Shown here piece by piece: positions 4,921-12,502 of a stretch of 14,208 nt of DNA (the first letter of the stretch is position 1; each line of letters starts with the position of its first letter). The stretch is taken from contig CANGRP010000032.1 in assembly GCA_947456005.1 (NCBI GenBank), forward strand, positions 1 to 14,208, given 5' to 3'. The notes beneath the pieces are model-generated. The model saw only the letters and a program-made list of their open reading frames with translations, was not told the DNA's origin and ran no database searches. This DNA is from Caulobacteraceae bacterium (GTDB lineage: Bacteria > Pseudomonadota > Alphaproteobacteria > Caulobacterales > Caulobacteraceae). The position numbers and the translations under genes are program-made.

Positions 4921-7692
4921 TTGAGCAGCACAGGTTCCCCCCCGTCCGAGGACGGACGCGCGCCCGGCGTGGCGCCGATCACCATCGAGGACGAGCTTCG
5001 CCGCTCCTACCTCGACTACGCGATGAGCGTGATCGTCAGCCGCGCTCTTCCGGACGTCCGTGACGGCCTCAAGCCGGTCCACCGGCGGATCCTGTTCTCG
5101 ATGAACGACCTGGGCATGAGCCCGGACCGGCCCTATTCCAAGTCCGCCCGCGTGGTGGGCGACGTTCTGGCCCGCCTGCACCCCCATGGCGACCAGTCTG
5201 TCTATGACGCCCTGGTGCGCATGGCCCAGCCCTTCTCCATGGGCCTCCTGCTGGTGGACGGCCAGGGCAACTTCGGCTCGGTGGACGGCGATCCTGCGGC
5301 GCAGATGCGCTATACCGAATGCCGCATGACCAAGGCGGCGACGGCCCTCCTGGCCGACCTCGACCTCGACACGGTCGACTTCAAGGACAACTACGACGGC
5401 AAGGAGAAGGAACCGGTCGTCCTGCCGTCCCGCATCCCCAACCTGCTCGTCAATGGCGCCGGGGGCATCGCCGTCGGCATGGCCACCAACATCCCGCCGC
5501 ATAACCTGGGCGAGATCGTCGACGCCGCCCTGGCCCTCATCGAGCGTCCGGACATCCCCCTGGACGAGCTCCTGGACATCGTTCCGGGACCCGACTTCCC
5601 CACCGGCGGGGAGATCATGGGCCGGTCGGCCTCCCGCACCGCACTGATGACGGGGCGGGGCTCGGTGATCATGCGTGGAACAGCGGCCATCGAGCAGGTC
5701 CGCAAGGAGCGCGAGGCGATCGTCATCACCGCTATCCCTTACCAGGTGAACAAGGCGGTCCTGGTTGAGCGGATTGCGGAGCTCGTGCGCGACAAGCGGA
5801 TCGAGGGCGTGGCGGACCTGCGCGACGAAAGCGACCGCCAGGGCATGCGGGTCGTAGTGGAGCTCAAGCGCGACGCCTCCGCCGATGTGGTGCTCAACCA
5901 GCTTTACCGCTTTACGCCCCTGCAGACCTCCTTTGGCGTGAACATGCTGGCCCTCAACCGGGGGCGTCCCGAGTTGATGGGCCTTCGCGAGATGCTTCAG
6001 GCCTTCGTGGACTTCCGCGAGGAAGTGGTCCTCAGGCGCACCCGGCACGAGCTGTCCCGTTCCCGCGACCGGGGCCATGTCCTGGTCGGCCTGGCTATCG
6101 CCGTGGCCAACATCGACGAGTTCATCCAGATCATCCGCTCGTCCAAGGACCCTTCAGAGGCCCGGGAGCGCCTGGTGGCGCGGGACTGGCCGGCCGGCGA
6201 CATGCTGCCCCTGGTGGAGCTGATCGCTGACCCCCGCACCCTGGTGGTGGACGGAAACCAGATCCGCCTGACCGAGGACCAGGCGCGGGCCATCCTCGCC
6301 CTGACCCTGTCCCGCCTGACCGGACTGGGCCGCGACGAGATCTTCGAGGAGGCTGGCGAGCTGACGGGGGGCATATCGGGCCTCCTCGCAATCCTGGAGT
6401 CCCGGGAACTGCTCATGAGCATCGTCCGGGACGAGCTGGTCCAGGTGAAGACCGACTTCGCAATCCCCCGTCGCACCGAGATTGTCGACGGTGGCGGCGA
6501 CCTGGAGGACGAGGACCTCATCGCCCGCGAGGCCATGGTGATCACCGTCACCCACGGTGGTTACGTCAAGCGCACACCTCTCGTGACCTACCGGACCCAA
6601 CACCGTGGCGGCAAGGGAAGGTCCGGCATGGCGACAAAGGACGAGGACGCCGTGATCCGTGTGATCTCGGCCTCGACCCACGCGCCCATGTTGTTCTTCT
6701 CCTCCGGCGGCAAGGTCTACAAGCTGAAGGTCTGGCGCCTGCCGGTCGGCGCGCCCACGGCCCGCGGCAAGGCCTTCGTCAACCTCTTCCCGATCGAGCC
6801 GGGCGAGACCATGACCTCCATCCTCAGCCTCCCGGAAGACGAGGCCGAATGGAGCGGGCTGGACGTCATGTTCGCCACCCGGTCGGGCCATGTGCGGCGC
6901 AACCGCCTCACCGACTTCGTGCAGATCAATCGCAACGGCAAGATCGCCATGAAGCTGGACGAGGGGGACTCCATCGTCGGGGTGGCCCTCTGCAAGGCGG
7001 CGGAGAACGACATCCTGCTCACGACCGCCCTCGGGCGGTGCATCCGTTTCGCCGTTGACGAGGTCCGGGTCTTCGCCGGACGGGACTCCACCGGTGTTCG
7101 CGGCGTGCGCCTCGCGGAGGGTGACGACGTCATCTCCATGGCCATCCTCAGGGCGGTGGACGCCACGGCTGAAGAGCGGGCGGCCTATGTGCGCCATGCC
7201 AACGCCATGCGCCGTGCGGTGACCGGCGAGGGTGCGGACGCCGAGGACGTCCCGACCGTCGAAGAGGACGTCGAGGATGAGGCGGTGTCGGCCCTCGCCG
7301 CCCTCAGCCCGGAGCGGATCGCAGAGCTCGGGGCCGCCGAGGAGCAGATCCTCACCGTCTCAAGCGAAGGCTTCGGCAAGCGCTCCTCCGCCTACGAGTT
7401 CCGCCGTACCGGCCGCGGCGGCCAGGGGCTTCTGGCCCAGGACCTGTCCCGCCGGGGTGGTCGCCTGACAGCCTCCTTCCCGGTCGAGGAGCATGACGAG
7501 ATCCTCCTCGTGACGGACCAGGGTCAGCTGATCCGAACCCCTGTCACCCAGATCCGTGTCGTGGGTCGCAACAGCCAGGGCGTGATCATCTTCCGCACCG
7601 CCGAAGGCGAGCAGGTCGTCTCCGTAGAGCGCCTCGCCGACCCCTCCGGGACCGCGGGCGATGAAGCGGAGGGTCCTGATACAGGGGTCTGA
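4921..7692 (+). CDS. gyrA: DNA gyrase subunit A
   Basis: 923 residues. With GyrB it forms the A2B2 enzyme that introduces negative supercoils using ATP; GyrA cuts and rejoins DNA. The breakage-reunion domain covers about residues 17-510, with catalytic R130-Y131 in MRYTE. The C-terminal beta-pinwheel follows, with a GyrA box QHRGGKG at 560-566; the E. coli box is QRRGGKG. A charged insert of about 60 residues (about 746-806) interrupts the pinwheel, and a short acidic tail ends the protein. Position 92, equivalent to quinolone-contacting Ser83 of E. coli, is Gln; D96 (E. coli D87) is kept. The start is TTG 4921: an in-frame TAA lies at 4903-4905 and no ATG occurs before residue 35, though GTG at residue 17 is possible. 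The ribosome site is weak (AAAGG, 12 bases away). Length is close to other alphaproteobacterial GyrA proteins. Confidence 0.97.
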   Translation: MSSTGSPPSEDGRAPGVAPITIEDELRRSYLDYAMSVIVSRALPDVRDGLKPVHRRILFSMNDLGMSPDRPYSKSARVVGDVLARLHPHGDQSVYDALVRMAQPFSMGLLLVDGQGNFGSVDGDPAAQMRYTECRMTKAATALLADLDLDTVDFKDNYDGKEKEPVVLPSRIPNLLVNGAGGIAVGMATNIPPHNLGEIVDAALALIERPDIPLDELLDIVPGPDFPTGGEIMGRSASRTALMTGRGSVIMRGTAAIEQVRKEREAIVITAIPYQVNKAVLVERIAELVRDKRIEGVADLRDESDRQGMRVVVELKRDASADVVLNQLYRFTPLQTSFGVNMLALNRGRPELMGLREMLQAFVDFREEVVLRRTRHELSRSRDRGHVLVGLAIAVANIDEFIQIIRSSKDPSEARERLVARDWPAGDMLPLVELIADPRTLVVDGNQIRLTEDQARAILALTLSRLTGLGRDEIFEEAGELTGGISGLLAILESRELLMSIVRDELVQVKTDFAIPRRTEIVDGGGDLEDEDLIAREAMVITVTHGGYVKRTPLVTYRTQHRGGKGRSGMATKDEDAVIRVISASTHAPMLFFSSGGKVYKLKVWRLPVGAPTARGKAFVNLFPIEPGETMTSILSLPEDEAEWSGLDVMFATRSGHVRRNRLTDFVQINRNGKIAMKLDEGDSIVGVALCKAAENDILLTTALGRCIRFAVDEVRVFAGRDSTGVRGVRLAEGDDVISMAILRAVDATAEERAAYVRHANAMRRAVTGEGADAEDVPTVEEDVEDEAVSALAALSPERIAELGAAEEQILTVSSEGFGKRSSAYEFRRTGRGGQGLLAQDLSRRGGRLTASFPVEEHDEILLVTDQGQLIRTPVTQIRVVGRNSQGVIIFRTAEGEQVVSVERLADPSGTAGDEAEGPDTGV

Positions 7693-7744
7693 GGCGGTCG
7701 CTGGACCCAGCCCCGGGTGAAATTTGTTCTTGCCAGACCCCTCC

Positions 7745-7770
7745 AACCCGGCGAAAGGCGAAGGCGGGTT
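7745..7770 (+). repeat. Inverted repeat in the coaD leader
   Basis: AACCCG (7745-7750) and CGGGTT (7765-7770) pair around a 14-base loop that contains GGCGAA twice. The structure ends 18 bases before the coaD start codon. It has no T-run and could be a leader hairpin between gyrA and coaD. Its role is unknown. Confidence 0.35.
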
Positions 7771-7788
7771 CAAGTTGGGGAAACCTTG

Positions 7789-8283
7789 ATGGCGAAGCGC
7801 GTAGGCCTCTATCCGGGCACCTTCGATCCCATTCATAACGGCCATACCGACATCATCGGTCGGGCCGTGAAGCTGGTGGACCGTCTCGTCCTCGGGGTCG
7901 CCATCAACACCGGCAAGGGTCCGATGTTCTCCCTCGAGGAGAGGGTCGCCATCGTCGAGGCCGAGGCGGCGGCCCTGACCGGCGGTGCGGAGATCGTCGT
8001 CCAGCCCTTCGAGGGACTGACCATGCACTTTGCGCGGGAAGTTGGCGCGAACGTGATTGTCCGCGGCCTGAGGGCCGTGGCCGACTTCGAGTTCGAGTTC
8101 CAGATGACGGCCATGAACCAGCAACTCGACCGCGAGATCGAGACGGTCTTCCTGATGGCGGACCCCCGGCATCAGGCGATCGCCTCCAAGCTGGTCAAGG
8201 AAATCGTCTCCCTGGGCGGCGACGTGACCAAGTTCGTCAGCCCCCGGGTCAAGGAAGCGCTTCTCTCCAAGGTCGGCCGTTGA
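7789..8283 (+). CDS. coaD: Phosphopantetheine adenylyltransferase
   Basis: 164 residues, the usual length for this family. The enzyme transfers AMP from ATP to 4'-phosphopantetheine, making dephospho-CoA, the penultimate step of coenzyme A synthesis in the cytoplasm. Diagnostic features are the N-terminal GLYPGTFDPIHNGH (residues 6-19) with the nucleotidyltransferase signature H16-N-G-H19, the VRGLR motif (91-95), and IASKLVKEIV (131-140), which matches the family's ISS-LVKE segment. I chose ATG 7789 because it gives the family's standard N-terminus and has GGGGAAA about six bases upstream; the frame stays open to a GTG at 7717, which would add 24 unsupported residues. The stop codon overlaps the TTG start of the following cyclophilin (TTGA), so the two are probably translated together. 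gyrA ends 96 bases upstream. Confidence 0.96.
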   Translation: MAKRVGLYPGTFDPIHNGHTDIIGRAVKLVDRLVLGVAINTGKGPMFSLEERVAIVEAEAAALTGGAEIVVQPFEGLTMHFAREVGANVIVRGLRAVADFEFEFQMTAMNQQLDREIETVFLMADPRHQAIASKLVKEIVSLGGDVTKFVSPRVKEALLSKVGR

Positions 8284-9161
8284 TCCGCCCGGCGTCCGCC
8301 GCCCTTGCCGCCCTGCTCACGCTGGCGGGCGTCTCCGCGCCGGCCCACGCGGCCCAGAAGCCTGCGCCCGCCGCTCCGGCCCCACAGGCCGGAGGCGCTC
8401 CCGCGGCAGCCGACTGGCGAACGCCTGATCCTCAGGATGTTCTTGTCATCGACACCAACAAGGGCCGGATCCTCTTGGAGCTGGTCCCGCTGGCCGCTCC
8501 GAACCATGTGGCCCGCCTGCGGGAGCTGACCCGCAAGGGAGTGTACGACGGTCGCAGCTTCTTCCGGGTCATCGACGCTTTCATGGCCCAGACTGGAGAC
8601 CCGGAGGACCGGGGAACAGGGGGCAGCGACCTGCCGGACCTGGCCGCCGAGTTCACCTTCCGAAGGGGCGCCGATACGCCCTTTGTCCGGGTGGCCGACC
8701 AGACCGTGGCCGAGATCGGCTTCATCGGCGCTCTGCCGGTCATGACCCAGAGCGCCCAGCTCATGCCAATGACCGCGGATGGTCGGGTGTCCGGCTGGGC
8801 GCTCTTCTGTCCCGGCGTGGCGGGCATGGCCCGGGGCGGAGATCCCGACAGCGCCAACAGCCAGTTCTTTCTGATGCGCCAGGCCTATCCCTCCCTGGAG
8901 AAACGCTACACCGCCTTCGGGCGTGTCATCTCCGGGCTCGAGGTCGTCCGCGCCATCAAGACCGGCGAGCCGGTCGATCCCCCCCAGGACATCATGACCC
9001 GCGTCCAGGTCCTGGCCGACATGCCCGCATCCTCCCGCCCGAAGGTGCGTGTGATCGAGACCCGCGGGGCCTGGTTCGCCAAGGAGATCGCGCGTGTCCG
9101 CGCCAGTCTCGGCGCGGATTTCACGGCCTGCGCCATCAGCATTCCCTCGGAGGTGAAGTAA
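8280..9161 (+). CDS. Periplasmic cyclophilin-type peptidyl-prolyl isomerase
   Basis: 293 residues, starting at TTG 8280, which overlaps the coaD stop; AAGG lies seven bases upstream. It should catalyse cis-trans isomerisation of proline bonds in exported proteins. A Sec signal peptide is clear: MIR, a hydrophobic run, and a cleavage site APAHA-AQ after A24. A Pro/Ala linker (25-50) leads to the cyclophilin fold starting at VLVIDTNKG. Active-site residues R96, F101 and Q104 (FFRVIDAFMAQTG) and DSANSQFF (190-197) are present. Unlike simple bacterial cyclophilins, about 50 extra residues (about 127-178) lie between AEF and the GVAGMARG strand, and a tail of about 45 residues follows the domain. 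The usual MAQGG reads MAQTG. The stop codon shares one base with the ATG of the next cyclophilin gene (TAATG). Confidence 0.9.
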   Translation: MIRPASAALAALLTLAGVSAPAHAAQKPAPAAPAPQAGGAPAAADWRTPDPQDVLVIDTNKGRILLELVPLAAPNHVARLRELTRKGVYDGRSFFRVIDAFMAQTGDPEDRGTGGSDLPDLAAEFTFRRGADTPFVRVADQTVAEIGFIGALPVMTQSAQLMPMTADGRVSGWALFCPGVAGMARGGDPDSANSQFFLMRQAYPSLEKRYTAFGRVISGLEVVRAIKTGEPVDPPQDIMTRVQVLADMPASSRPKVRVIETRGAWFAKEIARVRASLGADFTACAISIPSEVK

Positions 9162-9622
9162 TGGATCCCGAAAACACCCTTCTGCTGGTTACCGAAACCG
9201 GCCAGGTCACCATCCGCCTCCGCCCGGATCTGGCGCCCCAGCACGTCGCCCGGATCAAGGAGCTGGCCCGTGAAGGGTTCTACAACGACGGCGCCTTCCA
9301 CCGCGTGATCCCGGGTTTCATGGCCCAGGGCGGTTGTCCGCACGGCACAGGCATGGGCGGCTCGTCCAAGCCCAACCTGCCGGCGGAATTCTCCCGCGAG
9401 CCGCATGTCCGCGGCGTCTGCTCCATGGCGCGGACCAACAATCCGAACTCTGCCAACAGCCAGTTCTTCATCTGCTTCGACGACGCGACCTTCCTGGATG
9501 GCCAGTACACGGTCTGGGGCGAGGTGACCGAAGGCATGGAGCACATCGACTCCCTTCCCAAGGGAGAGCCTCCCCGCACGCCGGGCAAGATCGTTTCGAT
9601 GACGGTCGCCGCCGACTCCTGA
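9161..9622 (+). CDS. Cytoplasmic cyclophilin-type peptidyl-prolyl isomerase (PpiB-like)
   Basis: 153 residues. A minimal single-domain cyclophilin with no signal peptide, so it should act on proline bonds in the cytoplasm. Active-site motifs are complete: FHRVIPGFMAQGG with R48, F53 and Q56, then NPNSANSQFF (94-103) and FLDGQYTVWGEV (111-122). The ATG at 9161 shares its A with the TAA of the preceding cyclophilin gene; GGAGG a few bases before serves as ribosome site. Together the pair gives one isomerase for each side of the inner membrane, made from the same operon. The domain resembles that of its neighbour without the long insert, so they may have arisen by duplication (inference). It is followed after 45 bases by queA. 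Confidence 0.95.
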   Translation: MDPENTLLLVTETGQVTIRLRPDLAPQHVARIKELAREGFYNDGAFHRVIPGFMAQGGCPHGTGMGGSSKPNLPAEFSREPHVRGVCSMARTNNPNSANSQFFICFDDATFLDGQYTVWGEVTEGMEHIDSLPKGEPPRTPGKIVSMTVAADS

Positions 9623-9667
9623 GGCCGGGCTTGACGCCCGCAGCCGGGCGTGGGCAACAGCGGCGCC

Positions 9668-10714
9668 ATGCAGCTGTCGGACTTTGACTTCGAGCTCCCG
9701 CAAGACCGCATCGCCCTGCGGCCTGCAGAGCCGCGCGATTCCGCCCGCCTGCTGGTCGTGCGTCCCGGGCAGGGTCTTGAGGATCAACGGGTCCGGGACC
9801 TGCCGGTGCTCCTGCGGGCCGGGGATATCCTTGTGGTCAACGAGACCCGGGTCATTCCCGCGCGCCTGAAGGGGCGACGGAGTCGGGAAGGGTCGGACAT
9901 CGCTGTGGAGGCGACGCTTCACCAGAGGATCTCAGGAGCCTCTTGGAGAGCCTTCATGCGCCCGGGAAAGAAGATCAGAGCCGGCGATCGACTGGCCTTC
10001 GCAGACCTTGGGGCGACAGTGGCGGAGAAGGGAAGGGACGGGGAATTCACCCTTGAATTCGACTGTTCCGGCCCGGAGCTGGACGCGGCCATTGACCGCG
10101 TGGGGGAGATGCCGCTTCCGCCCTACATCGCTTCGAAGCGGAAGCAGGATGAACGCGACCGCACCGACTACCAGACCGTCTTCGCCCGGCGGGAGGGGTC
10201 CGTGGCGGCGCCCACAGCGGGGCTGCACTTCACTCCCGAGCTGCTCGTACGGCTTCAGGATGCGGGTGTCGGGATGGCGAGAGTCACCCTCCATGTCGGC
10301 GCCGGCACCTTTCTGCCTGTGAAGACAGAGGATCTGGCGCAGCACCGGATGCATGCGGAATGGGGGGAGATCACCCCGGAGACTGCGGACCAGATCAACG
10401 CCGCCCGGGCCGCGGGGGGGCGGGTGATCTGCGTCGGTACAACCTCCCTCCGCCTTCTCGAGAGCGCGGCGGGGCCGGACGGCGTCCTGCCGGCCTGGAC
10501 GGGCGAGACCGACATCTTCATTACGCCTGGCCGCCCGTTCCGCATCGCCGATGGACTGATGACCAACTTCCACCTGCCGAAGTCGACCCTCTTCATGCTG
10601 GTCAGCGCCCTGTCGGGGCTGGAGGTCATGAAGGCGGCCTACGCCCACGCCATCGCCGAGGGTTACCGCTTCTATTCCTATGGCGACTCCAGCCTGCTCT
10701 GGAGGGCCGGTTGA
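9668..10714 (+). CDS. queA: S-adenosylmethionine:tRNA ribosyltransferase-isomerase
   Basis: 348 residues, typical for QueA. It transfers and rearranges the ribose of S-adenosylmethionine onto preQ1 at position 34 of GUN-anticodon tRNAs, giving epoxyqueuosine, the step after Tgt. Family blocks are present in order: LSDFDFELP at the start, NETRVIPARLKGRR (58-71), MPLPPYI (148-154), DYQTVFARREGSVAAPTAGLHFT (168-189), HVGAGTFLPV (209-218), GTTSLRLLES (257-266), and the C-terminal TDIFITPG...MTNFHLPKSTLFMLVSALSG. I chose ATG 9668 (MQLSDFDF) over the in-frame GTG 9650, because family members start at this point. The ribosome site is poor, consistent with translation coupled to the upstream gene. 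The stop codon overlaps the tgt start (TTGA). Confidence 0.97.
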   Translation: MQLSDFDFELPQDRIALRPAEPRDSARLLVVRPGQGLEDQRVRDLPVLLRAGDILVVNETRVIPARLKGRRSREGSDIAVEATLHQRISGASWRAFMRPGKKIRAGDRLAFADLGATVAEKGRDGEFTLEFDCSGPELDAAIDRVGEMPLPPYIASKRKQDERDRTDYQTVFARREGSVAAPTAGLHFTPELLVRLQDAGVGMARVTLHVGAGTFLPVKTEDLAQHRMHAEWGEITPETADQINAARAAGGRVICVGTTSLRLLESAAGPDGVLPAWTGETDIFITPGRPFRIADGLMTNFHLPKSTLFMLVSALSGLEVMKAAYAHAIAEGYRFYSYGDSSLLWRAG

Positions 10715-11835
10715 GCGCCTTCCCCTTTGCCATCTCCGCCCGGGATGGGGCGGCGCGCACCGGCGTCCTGAAGACGGCGCGGGGCGAGATCCGCACGCCG
10801 GCCTTCATGCCTGTCGGCACGGCCGCGACGGTGAAGGCCCTGACAGTGGACCAGGTCCGGTCCACGGGCGCGGACATCATCCTGGGCAACACCTACCACC
10901 TCATGCTGAGGCCCGGCCCGGAGCGCCTCCAGCGCCTCGGTGGCCTGCATCGTTTCATGCGCTGGCCGGGACCGATCCTGACCGACTCCGGGGGCTTCCA
11001 GGTGATGTCCCTCTCGGGCATCTCGAAAGTGACCGAGGAGGCGGTGACCTTCCGGAGCCATATCGACGGCTCCCGGCACGTGCTCACCCCGGAGCGATCC
11101 ATCGAGATCCAGGCGGACCGCCTCGGCGCGGATATCGTGATGCAGTTGGACCAATGCGTCTCCTGGCCGGCGGAGGAGGGCGCCGCCGCGGCGGCCATGC
11201 GTCTCTCGGATCGTTGGGGCCGGCGTTCGAAGGCCGCCTTTGGGCAGAGGGACCAGCAGGTCCTGTTCGGCATCCAGCAGGGCTCGACCTTCGAGGCCCT
11301 TCGTCGGGAGTCCGCCGACCGCCTGGTCGAGACCGGCTTTGACGGCTACGCCATCGGCGGCCTCGCCGTGGGGGAGGGCCACGAGGCCATGTGCCGGGTC
11401 CTGGACTATGCCCCCGGTTTCCTTCCTGCAGACCGGCCGCGTTACCTCATGGGGGTGGGCAAACCGGTGGACCTGGTCGAGGCTGTCGCCCGGGGGGTGG
11501 ACATGTTCGACTGCGTCCTGCCGACCCGCTCCGGCCGGCATGGCCAGGCCTGGACCTGGGCAGGGCCGATCAACCTGAAGAACGCCCGTTTCGCCGAGGA
11601 CGACAGCCCCCTCGATGAGACCCTGGAATGCCCCGCCTCACGGGAATACGCGAAGGCTTACCTGCATCACCTTGTGAAAGCGGAAGAAATCTTGGGTCAG
11701 GTCCTGTTGTCCTGGCACAACATCGCCTTCTACCAGGCCCTCACTTCAGCCATGCGGGCGGCGATCTCCGAGGGCAGGTTCGAAACCTTTCGCCGGGATT
11801 TCCACGCCCGGCAGGCGGTGCGCGAGGCGGGCTGA
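10711..11835 (+). CDS. tgt: Queuine (preQ1) tRNA-guanine transglycosylase, zinc site degenerate
   Basis: 374 residues. Tgt replaces guanine 34 of Asp, Asn, His and Tyr tRNAs with preQ1, starting queuosine formation; QueA acts next and is encoded just before it. The TIM barrel shows general acid/base D92 (TDSGGFQ), substrate-pocket residues near D147-Q-C (MQLDQC), GIQQGS (187-192), GGLAVGE (216-222), and the nucleophile D267 in FDCVLPTR. The start is TTG 10711, overlapping the queA stop as TTGA, with GGAGGG seven bases upstream. The zinc site is odd: Zymomonas mobilis Tgt has C318-x-C320-x2-C323 and H349, but here the gap-free equivalent reads L305, C307, S310 and H336, so two of three cysteine ligands are missing. 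The flanking PLD and AYLHHL are conserved. The rest of the enzyme looks intact. Confidence 0.95.
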   Translation: MSAFPFAISARDGAARTGVLKTARGEIRTPAFMPVGTAATVKALTVDQVRSTGADIILGNTYHLMLRPGPERLQRLGGLHRFMRWPGPILTDSGGFQVMSLSGISKVTEEAVTFRSHIDGSRHVLTPERSIEIQADRLGADIVMQLDQCVSWPAEEGAAAAAMRLSDRWGRRSKAAFGQRDQQVLFGIQQGSTFEALRRESADRLVETGFDGYAIGGLAVGEGHEAMCRVLDYAPGFLPADRPRYLMGVGKPVDLVEAVARGVDMFDCVLPTRSGRHGQAWTWAGPINLKNARFAEDDSPLDETLECPASREYAKAYLHHLVKAEEILGQVLLSWHNIAFYQALTSAMRAAISEGRFETFRRDFHARQAVREAG

Positions 11836-11836
11836 C

Positions 11837-11852
11837 CCCCGCTACTTCGGGG
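11837..11852. terminator. Possible bidirectional terminator between convergent tgt and lipoprotein genes
   Basis: CCCCG (11837-11841) pairs with CGGGG (11848-11852) around a six-base loop. It begins two bases after the tgt stop, and its loop contains the stop codon of the minus-strand gene. Neither side has a real T-run, so efficiency is doubtful, but the position suits both genes. Confidence 0.4.
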
Positions 11853-12387
11853 TTGGCTTGCGCCTGTTGGGCGAGGCCGGCGGAGCGCACTTCAATTGTT
11901 CTCCCAGGCCCTTGAGGTAGGCTCTTCGCGCCTCTCCGGCCGCGATGGCGGCCTGCACTCGCTTCTGGTGCCTTTCGGCGCCCGAGATTCTCCGCACCCA
12001 GCCCCGAAAGGGAATGGCGCTGGAGGCGAAGTCGGCGATGGCGTCCAGCGCCGCTTCGCCACCCATCTCGCCGAGGCTTTCCTGGTCGATTTCCATCTCG
12101 TCCAGGTCCGGACCCAGGGCGCCGTTGAGGGGAAGCAGGAGGGCGGTGATCCGGGCGCAGGTCATCGGGACCGGGCGGGCGTACGGCGCCTTCGCCGCCT
12201 CTTTAAGGACGAAAGGAATCTGGTCCCGCACCACATTGACGTCCCTCAGGGGAGACGAGAGGGCGTTGCCTAGGCCCGCCCCTGTCACCTCAGCGCCCTC
12301 CTGGAGGTCACCAGCCCCGGGCTTGGGCACGCTGGCGCAGGCTCCAAGGGCTAAGACCGGCAGCAGAAGGAACAACAGCGTGCGCAT
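11842..12387 (-). CDS. Lipoprotein, function unknown
   Basis: 181 residues from the ATG at 12387; a GTG directly before it would add one residue. I do not recognise the family. The N-terminus is a clear lipoprotein signal: MRT, a leucine-rich core and the lipobox L14-G15-A16-C17. The mature protein is mostly predicted helix and includes LLLPLNGALGPDLDEMEID (acidic) and a C-terminal helix rich in Ala, Arg and Glu, with a further cysteine near the end (LKCAPP) and one in the middle (MTCARI). These two could form a disulfide. The last residues (NRRKPTPK) are basic. The gene converges on tgt with only six bases between the stop codons. Upstream, 115 bases separate it from the divergently transcribed tRNA-Lys, so it must have its own promoter there; I could not identify one with confidence. 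Confidence 0.75.
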   Translation of the reverse strand: MRTLLFLLLPVLALGACASVPKPGAGDLQEGAEVTGAGLGNALSSPLRDVNVVRDQIPFVLKEAAKAPYARPVPMTCARITALLLPLNGALGPDLDEMEIDQESLGEMGGEAALDAIADFASSAIPFRGWVRRISGAERHQKRVQAAIAAGEARRAYLKGLGEQLKCAPPASPNRRKPTPK

Positions 12388-12437
12388 CACGCCACTCTGG
12401 CGCCGATGCCCCGCTCTGGCCAGACCCTGCCTCAGCC

Positions 12438-12466
12438 TTGCCCCGGCCTCCTGCCGGCCCTATGGT
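12438..12466 (+). promoter_or_regulatory. Candidate promoter of tRNA-Lys
   Basis: TTGCCC (12438-12443) and TATGGT (12461-12466) are separated by 17 bases, the optimum for housekeeping sigma factor. They also fit the Caulobacter pattern with a 14-base gap. Transcription would start near 12473, about 30 bases before the mature tRNA. Confidence 0.5.
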
Positions 12467-12502
12467 CCGCGCCGCTTCGTCCGGCGTCCCTGCGCCGCGC
12501 GG

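Noticed and set aside
4783..6078. A 431-codon open frame on the minus strand, antisense to gyrA
   Set aside because: The protein is rich in His, Gly, Asp and Val with no recognisable domain, typical of shadow frames in GC-rich DNA. gyrA on the other strand is unmistakable.
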